Source: Flavobacterium galactosidilyticum | GTDB taxonomy: Bacteria > Bacteroidota > Bacteroidia > Flavobacteriales > Flavobacteriaceae | Direction of reading: 5' to 3' | NCBI RefSeq assembly: GCF_020911945.1 | Contig: NZ_CP087135.1 | Location: 682,001 to 746,000 of the forward strand | Length of the DNA stretch: 64,000 nt | Shown: piece after piece, positions 61,501 to 64,000 of the stretch | Numbering within the stretch: the stretch's first letter is position 1 | How the letters are laid out: each line of letters begins with the position of its first letter | Translations under genes and position numbers: made by a program | The notes under the pieces: generated by a model | What the model was told of the DNA's origin: nothing | The model's input: the letters and a program-made list of their open reading frames with translations, nothing else | The model's database searches: none

Positions 61501-62388
61501 TCCGGAATTAAAAGAAGTATCTCGACTCCCGTCAAGATTTAAACGAATAATTCTATTAGCAACAGCGCCGTTATACATTGAAAAATCACCACCTACTATA
61601 ATCTTGCCATCCGCTTGAGTTGTAAGTGCCGATATATTATCATCAAAACCAGTTCCTTGAACGAAAGTAGTATCCACAGTTCCATTAGTATTCAACCGAA
61701 TTATTTTAGCGCAAGTAGTACCATTAAACGTAATAAAAGATCCTCCCAAAATAATCTTGCCGTCTTGTTGAATGTGCACTTCCTCAATTAATGAATTTGC
61801 CCCTGATCCGATTGCAAATGTGGTGTCTAAGTTACCGTTGGGTAAAATGCGGGCTACCCTTAGTGCGGAAACACCATTGTAATTCACAAAACTGCCCACT
61901 ATAATTAAGTTCCCATCTGCTTGAATAGCCATAGAATGAATTATTCCCGAACTTGCCGCAATTGAAGTGTCAAAAGAGGTGTCACGTGATCCATCAGGAT
62001 TCAAACGAATTAACCTTTTAGCCGTGGAACCATTAAAAGAAGTAAATGATCCTCCTACAACTATCTTTCCATCGGGTTGTACTAAACTGCAATATACATT
62101 CCCATTAAAACTCGTACCCGTGAGAAAAGAAGGGTCTTTGGAACCATCAGGCAATAACCGACACAATTTAGGAGTAGCAGCGCCGTTAAAATTTAAGAAA
62201 TCGCCTCCTACAATCAAATTTCCGTCAGCTTGTAGCGAAACGGTTCTGACATTACTGTCGAAACCATCTCCTGATAAACCATCATCATAGGTGTTAAAAG
62301 TCGCATCGACTATCCCCTCTTGACAATAAGCAGTATTAAAAATGAAAATACTTAACACAACAACGAAGTAAAGGAGTTTTGTTTTCAT
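58531..62388 (-). CDS. T9SS-secreted delta-60 repeat protein
   Basis: This 1285-residue exported protein has a signal peptide (MKTKLLYFVVVLSIFIFNTAYCQ). Fourteen delta-60 repeats of about 51 residues each (residues about 25-745) share the pattern ADGKIIVGGxF...FNG...RIxRLxxDGSxDTSF. After a linker comes a beta domain (about 760-1090) with the flavobacterial motif YWSSPVSNQKL and GNPYPSAI. A T9SS-type C-terminal domain (about 1200-1285, KQVTVFNLQGQKVFEKMTV, ending VISKKVSF) closes the protein. Delta-60 repeats are thought to fold as propeller blades; fourteen would suit two seven-bladed propellers. A cell-surface role is likely; the ligand is unknown. Its C-terminal 230 residues closely match the partial gene at 63253-64000. 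Confidence 0.88.
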   Translation of the reverse strand: MKTKLLYFVVVLSIFIFNTAYCQEGIVDATFNTYDDGLSGDGFDSNVRTVSLQADGNLIVGGDFLNFNGAATPKLCRLLPDGSKDPSFLTGTSFNGNVYCSLVQPDGKIVVGGSFTSFNGSTAKRLIRLNPDGSRDTSFDTSIAASSGIIHSMAIQADGNLIIVGSFVNYNGVSALRVARILPNGNLDTTFAIGSGANSLIEEVHIQQDGKIILGGSFITFNGTTCAKIIRLNTNGTVDTTFVQGTGFDDNISALTTQADGKIIVGGDFSMYNGAVANRIIRLNLDGSRDTSFNSGVGLSAGTVEVIKVNSTGSIIVGGSFSGTYNGVDVNRILLLDSNGVLDPIFDIGAGPLTGTVYALKEDTDGSWYVGGSFSVFDSQNQGRLAKIDVVGAMDIGYLTAGVGFDNSVLKVVSLSNTKTLVVGNFNKFNGVSAPKIALLLDNGAIDNSFNVAASGADGLIKNAIVQSDYKIVIGGNFLKYNGVTVNRITRILPDGSIDVSFNTGLGFNSQIYGLALQADGKIIVGGNFTKFNGMSVNRIVRLLSDGTLDTSFNVGLGADEIIETVLVLPDGKIVVGGRFSTFNGIAHNRLVRLDFNGSVDAGFVTGLGFDKNVYCVEMQSDTKLIVGGSFLNYKGSAAKRIIRLNSDGSLDTSFAVGSGFSNGDVRAVLVQPDGRVLIGGAFSGTYNGTAVKRLIRVLPTGIFDISFSANLNSPLYSISLTPNHKLMIGGNFNSVSGVTKHRAARLLLCLDTTIWNGVAWSNGAPSSEKRIVFNGNYPVLNSVNACSCSINSGYSVGVPSGNTLGLVFNYSGLGTLILENNASLYQTNDASVNTGIINIKRQTTPIIMTDYSYWSSPVSNQKLVDVSPNTLLDKFFSFDATTDSWFEELPTNSMDLGKGYIIRGPQYFSTTIPAPYEAVFTGVPNNGKIVIPIGGNNTSNLVGNPYPSAISAESFLIKNNEVIDGTLYFWTHNTPIANNVYTSNDYAVYNLLGGVATSNAPNSGVNNTKPDGTIASAQAFFTTSIKDGGAVIFNNSMRILGQNTTFFRTKNNKQKATSRTEKHRIWLNLSNAQGAFKQLLVGYASGATNEYDGSFDGETFDGNEYIDFYSVSQDRNLVIQGRALPFDETDTVSLGYKSKIEGNFNISIDEVDGLFKSQDVYLEDNLLNTTHNLKYAPYGFTTQAGSFDGRFVLRYTDKTLGKRNFDSLSNQIIISKDKNELKIKSELETIKQVTVFNLQGQKVFEKMTVDSNEFTSSTIGLRKQIGIVKVTLGNGQVISKKVSF

Positions 62389-62633
62389 ATTTAGAAGAGA
62401 GTTAAGGTTTTTATATCAAATTCACTAACACGCACCATTACAGGTGCTTAGTAATTAATTATAAAAGTAGAAACAATCTTAACTAGACGCAATACCCACA
62501 TTTAGTGATATTTACAAAAAAATATTTTTTAACCATATAAGTCATATCAGTTTAAAAAACCAAACAAAAAAATTAGTTCATTTAAGCCAAGTCACCTAAT
62601 TGTTAATACAAACTTGATAAACAACCTATCAAA

Positions 62634-63170
62634 AATCGATGACGGATGCAATTTAACCATAGACAATACGGGGTTTGTTTTTAGTATAGGCTAACTAAGT
62701 GAGCGGTCAAAATAGTTCTCGACTGCGCTCGAACTGACAGCGCGTGTACTTCATAATAACAAACTTTCGGAAATCGATGACGGATGTCATTCAATCACAG
62801 AAAATAAGGGAAATTTATTCTCACAACCTGTTCAGTAGAGCGGTCATAAAGGTTCTCGACTGCGCTCGAACTGACAACGCATGCAAGTTATATTAACAAC
62901 CTTGCGCAAATCGACTTGAGGTAAGCCGTTTTATCCTTGAAGTAGAAGTTTTTTTTTGATACATGCTATTCAAGAACGAGAATTCAAAATTGTTCTCGAC
63001 TGCGCTCGAACTGACAACCCGTACAAGTTATATTAACGAACTTTCGTAAATCGACTCGAGGTGAGCCGTTTTATCCTTGAAATAGAAGTTTGTTTTTAAT
63101 ACATGCTAATCAAGATCTAAGTCGAAATGGTTCTCCACTGCGCTCGAACTAACAGCTCGTGTACTTTATT
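62634..63170. repeat. Tandem intergenic repeat array, period about 138 bp, four cores
   Basis: Four copies of a 25-bp core beginning GTTCTCGACTGCGCTCGAAC lie at 62715-62739, 62852-62876, 62992-63016 and 63130-63154 (the last with two changes). They are spaced 137, 140 and 138 bases. Spacers come in two kinds: one with AAATCGATGACGGATG (before core 1 and after core 1) and one with AAATCGACT.GAGGT.AGCCG (after cores 2 and 3). The core is an imperfect palindrome. No gene is seen in 62389-63252. Confidence 0.8.
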
Positions 63171-63194
63171 CTAACGAAGTTGTTCTTCAATAAA

Positions 63195-63227
63195 AAATCC
63201 CATTCTGTCATAAACAAAATGGGATTT
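63195..63227 (-). terminator. Terminator after the partial T9SS gene
   Basis: AAATCCCATT (63195-63204) pairs with AATGGGATTT (63218-63227). On the minus strand a T-run follows, 25 bases past the stop at 63253. Confidence 0.78.
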
Positions 63228-63252
63228 GTAAACTTTTAAGTAATTGGTTTTG

Positions 63253-64000
63253 CTAGAAAATAACTTTTTTAGAAATAACTTGTCCGTTGTCCAAAGTTAC
63301 TTTTACAATTCCTATTTGTTGGCTAAAACCAATCGCAGATGAACGGAATTCAGTACTATTTACAGCCTCTTTTTCAAATACTTTTTTACCTAACAAGTCA
63401 TAAACTGTAATTCGTTTTATAGTTTCTATTTCAGATTTAATTTTTAATTCATTTTTATCCTTAGAAATTACAACTGAACTATTAACTCCTTCAAAATCAG
63501 TATTACCTAACGTTTTATCCGTATAACGCAATACAAAACGATTGTCAAAAGTTCCTGCTTCAGTAGTAAAGGCATACGGAGTATCTTTAATATTATGAAT
63601 AACATTCAGCAACTTATCCTCAATATATATGTTTTGAGTAGCCAATACTCCATCGGTTTGGTCAATGCTAATGTTAAGATTCATTTCTTCTTTAGACCTA
63701 TATCCTAGAGGAACTGTATCGGTTTCGTCAAATGGCAAAGCCCTACCTTGAATAACTAAGTAGTTCTCTGGAGTAACACTATAAAAATCTACAAATTCAT
63801 GCTCATCAAAACTCTCTCCGTCGTAACGATTGTCATAGCCATTTGTAGCGCCAGCAAGATAACCTACTAAAGTTTGCTTGAAAGCGCCTTCGTTATTATA
63901 TAAATTAAGCCAAACTCTATTTTTCTCGATAGCAGTACTTGTTTTTGATTTCGTTTTAGTGGTTCTAAAAAACTGCGAGTTATTTGCTCCAGCAACTCCG
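63253..64000 (-). CDS. C-terminal part of a T9SS-secreted protein (cut by window edge)
   Basis: The frame stays open from the stop at 63253 to the right edge, giving 249 residues with no start inside the window; the Met at 63738 is internal. The visible part aligns along its whole length with the end of the delta-60 protein at 58531-62388, for example IQGRALPFDETDTVPLGY against IQGRALPFDETDTVSLGY. It ends in a T9SS type A domain (KRITVYDLLGKKVFEKEAV ... VISKKVIF). The N-terminal architecture is unseen, but a similar delta-60 or related surface protein is likely. Confidence 0.85.
   Translation of the reverse strand, partial: GVAGANNSQFFRTTKTKSKTSTAIEKNRVWLNLYNNEGAFKQTLVGYLAGATNGYDNRYDGESFDEHEFVDFYSVTPENYLVIQGRALPFDETDTVPLGYRSKEEMNLNISIDQTDGVLATQNIYIEDKLLNVIHNIKDTPYAFTTEAGTFDNRFVLRYTDKTLGNTDFEGVNSSVVISKDKNELKIKSEIETIKRITVYDLLGKKVFEKEAVNSTEFRSSAIGFSQQIGIVKVTLDNGQVISKKVIF

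Noticed and set aside
62634-63170. CRISPR array
   Set aside because: Cores are 25 bp but spacers are about 112 bp and similar to one another, and there are no cas genes nearby.

Overview
The window reads as a chromosomal segment of a low-GC Bacteroidota bacterium, most likely a Flavobacteriaceae member close to Flavobacterium. Supporting signs are type IX secretion (T9SS) C-terminal domains on large exported proteins, TAnnTTTG-type -7 promoter boxes, few Shine-Dalgarno sequences, frequent TTG starts, delta-60 repeat and DUF4402 proteins, and interspersed palindromic intergenic repeats seen in this phylum. No phage or insertion sequence is recognisable.

Layout. 1-7.5 kb: the tail of an unknown gene, a secreted Asp-box (BNR) propeller protein, an M24 Xaa-Pro peptidase, an AIM24 protein, an alpha/beta hydrolase and a small ABC unit. 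7.5-16.4 kb: an AddB-like nuclease, an OmpA/TSP3 porin, Kbl and an AddA-like helicase-nuclease, all on the minus strand. 16.6-22.6 kb: housekeeping genes rbfA, an FtsX-like permease, dusB, lepA and thiL. 22.7-26.9 kb: a NarL-type response regulator, a TPR histidine kinase, a small secreted protein and a LytTR regulator whose receiver has Glu at the phosphorylation position. 27-30.4 kb: a small outer-membrane protein, aspS and a MORN/YwqK-like protein. 30.7-39.4 kb: a galactose utilisation locus (SSS transporter, galT, galK, GH2 glycosidase, galM) with a divergent GntR-type regulator. 39.5-50.4 kb: a minus-strand cluster of two DUF4402 pilin-like proteins, a PapD-like chaperone, a third DUF4402-like subunit, an usher-like outer-membrane protein ending in two SPOR-like repeats, and a 1.4-kilo-residue T9SS adhesin. 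50.4-51.6 kb: a gene-poor stretch with one small membrane ORF, then tRNA-Leu. 52-58.4 kb: prs, rplY, pth, a secreted M43 metalloprotease, ribF and a small membrane protein. 58.5-64 kb: a 14-repeat delta-60 T9SS protein, a tandem intergenic repeat array, and the C-terminal part of a related T9SS protein cut by the window edge.

The most interesting system is the 39.5-50.4 kb cluster. It has the parts of a chaperone-usher pilus in a Bacteroidota genome (subunits, PapD-fold chaperone, usher with a plug-like insert), with a peptidoglycan-binding-type SPOR tail on the usher and a T9SS adhesin next door. Terminators after each pilin gene suggest that subunits are made in excess of chaperone and usher. 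The second most interesting signal is a pair of intergenic elements, at 16.5 and 19.5 kb, that share conserved flanks around hairpins whose sequences differ but whose pairing is kept. The second lies in the predicted 5' leader of lepA. All family assignments come from reading the sequence, without database searches.
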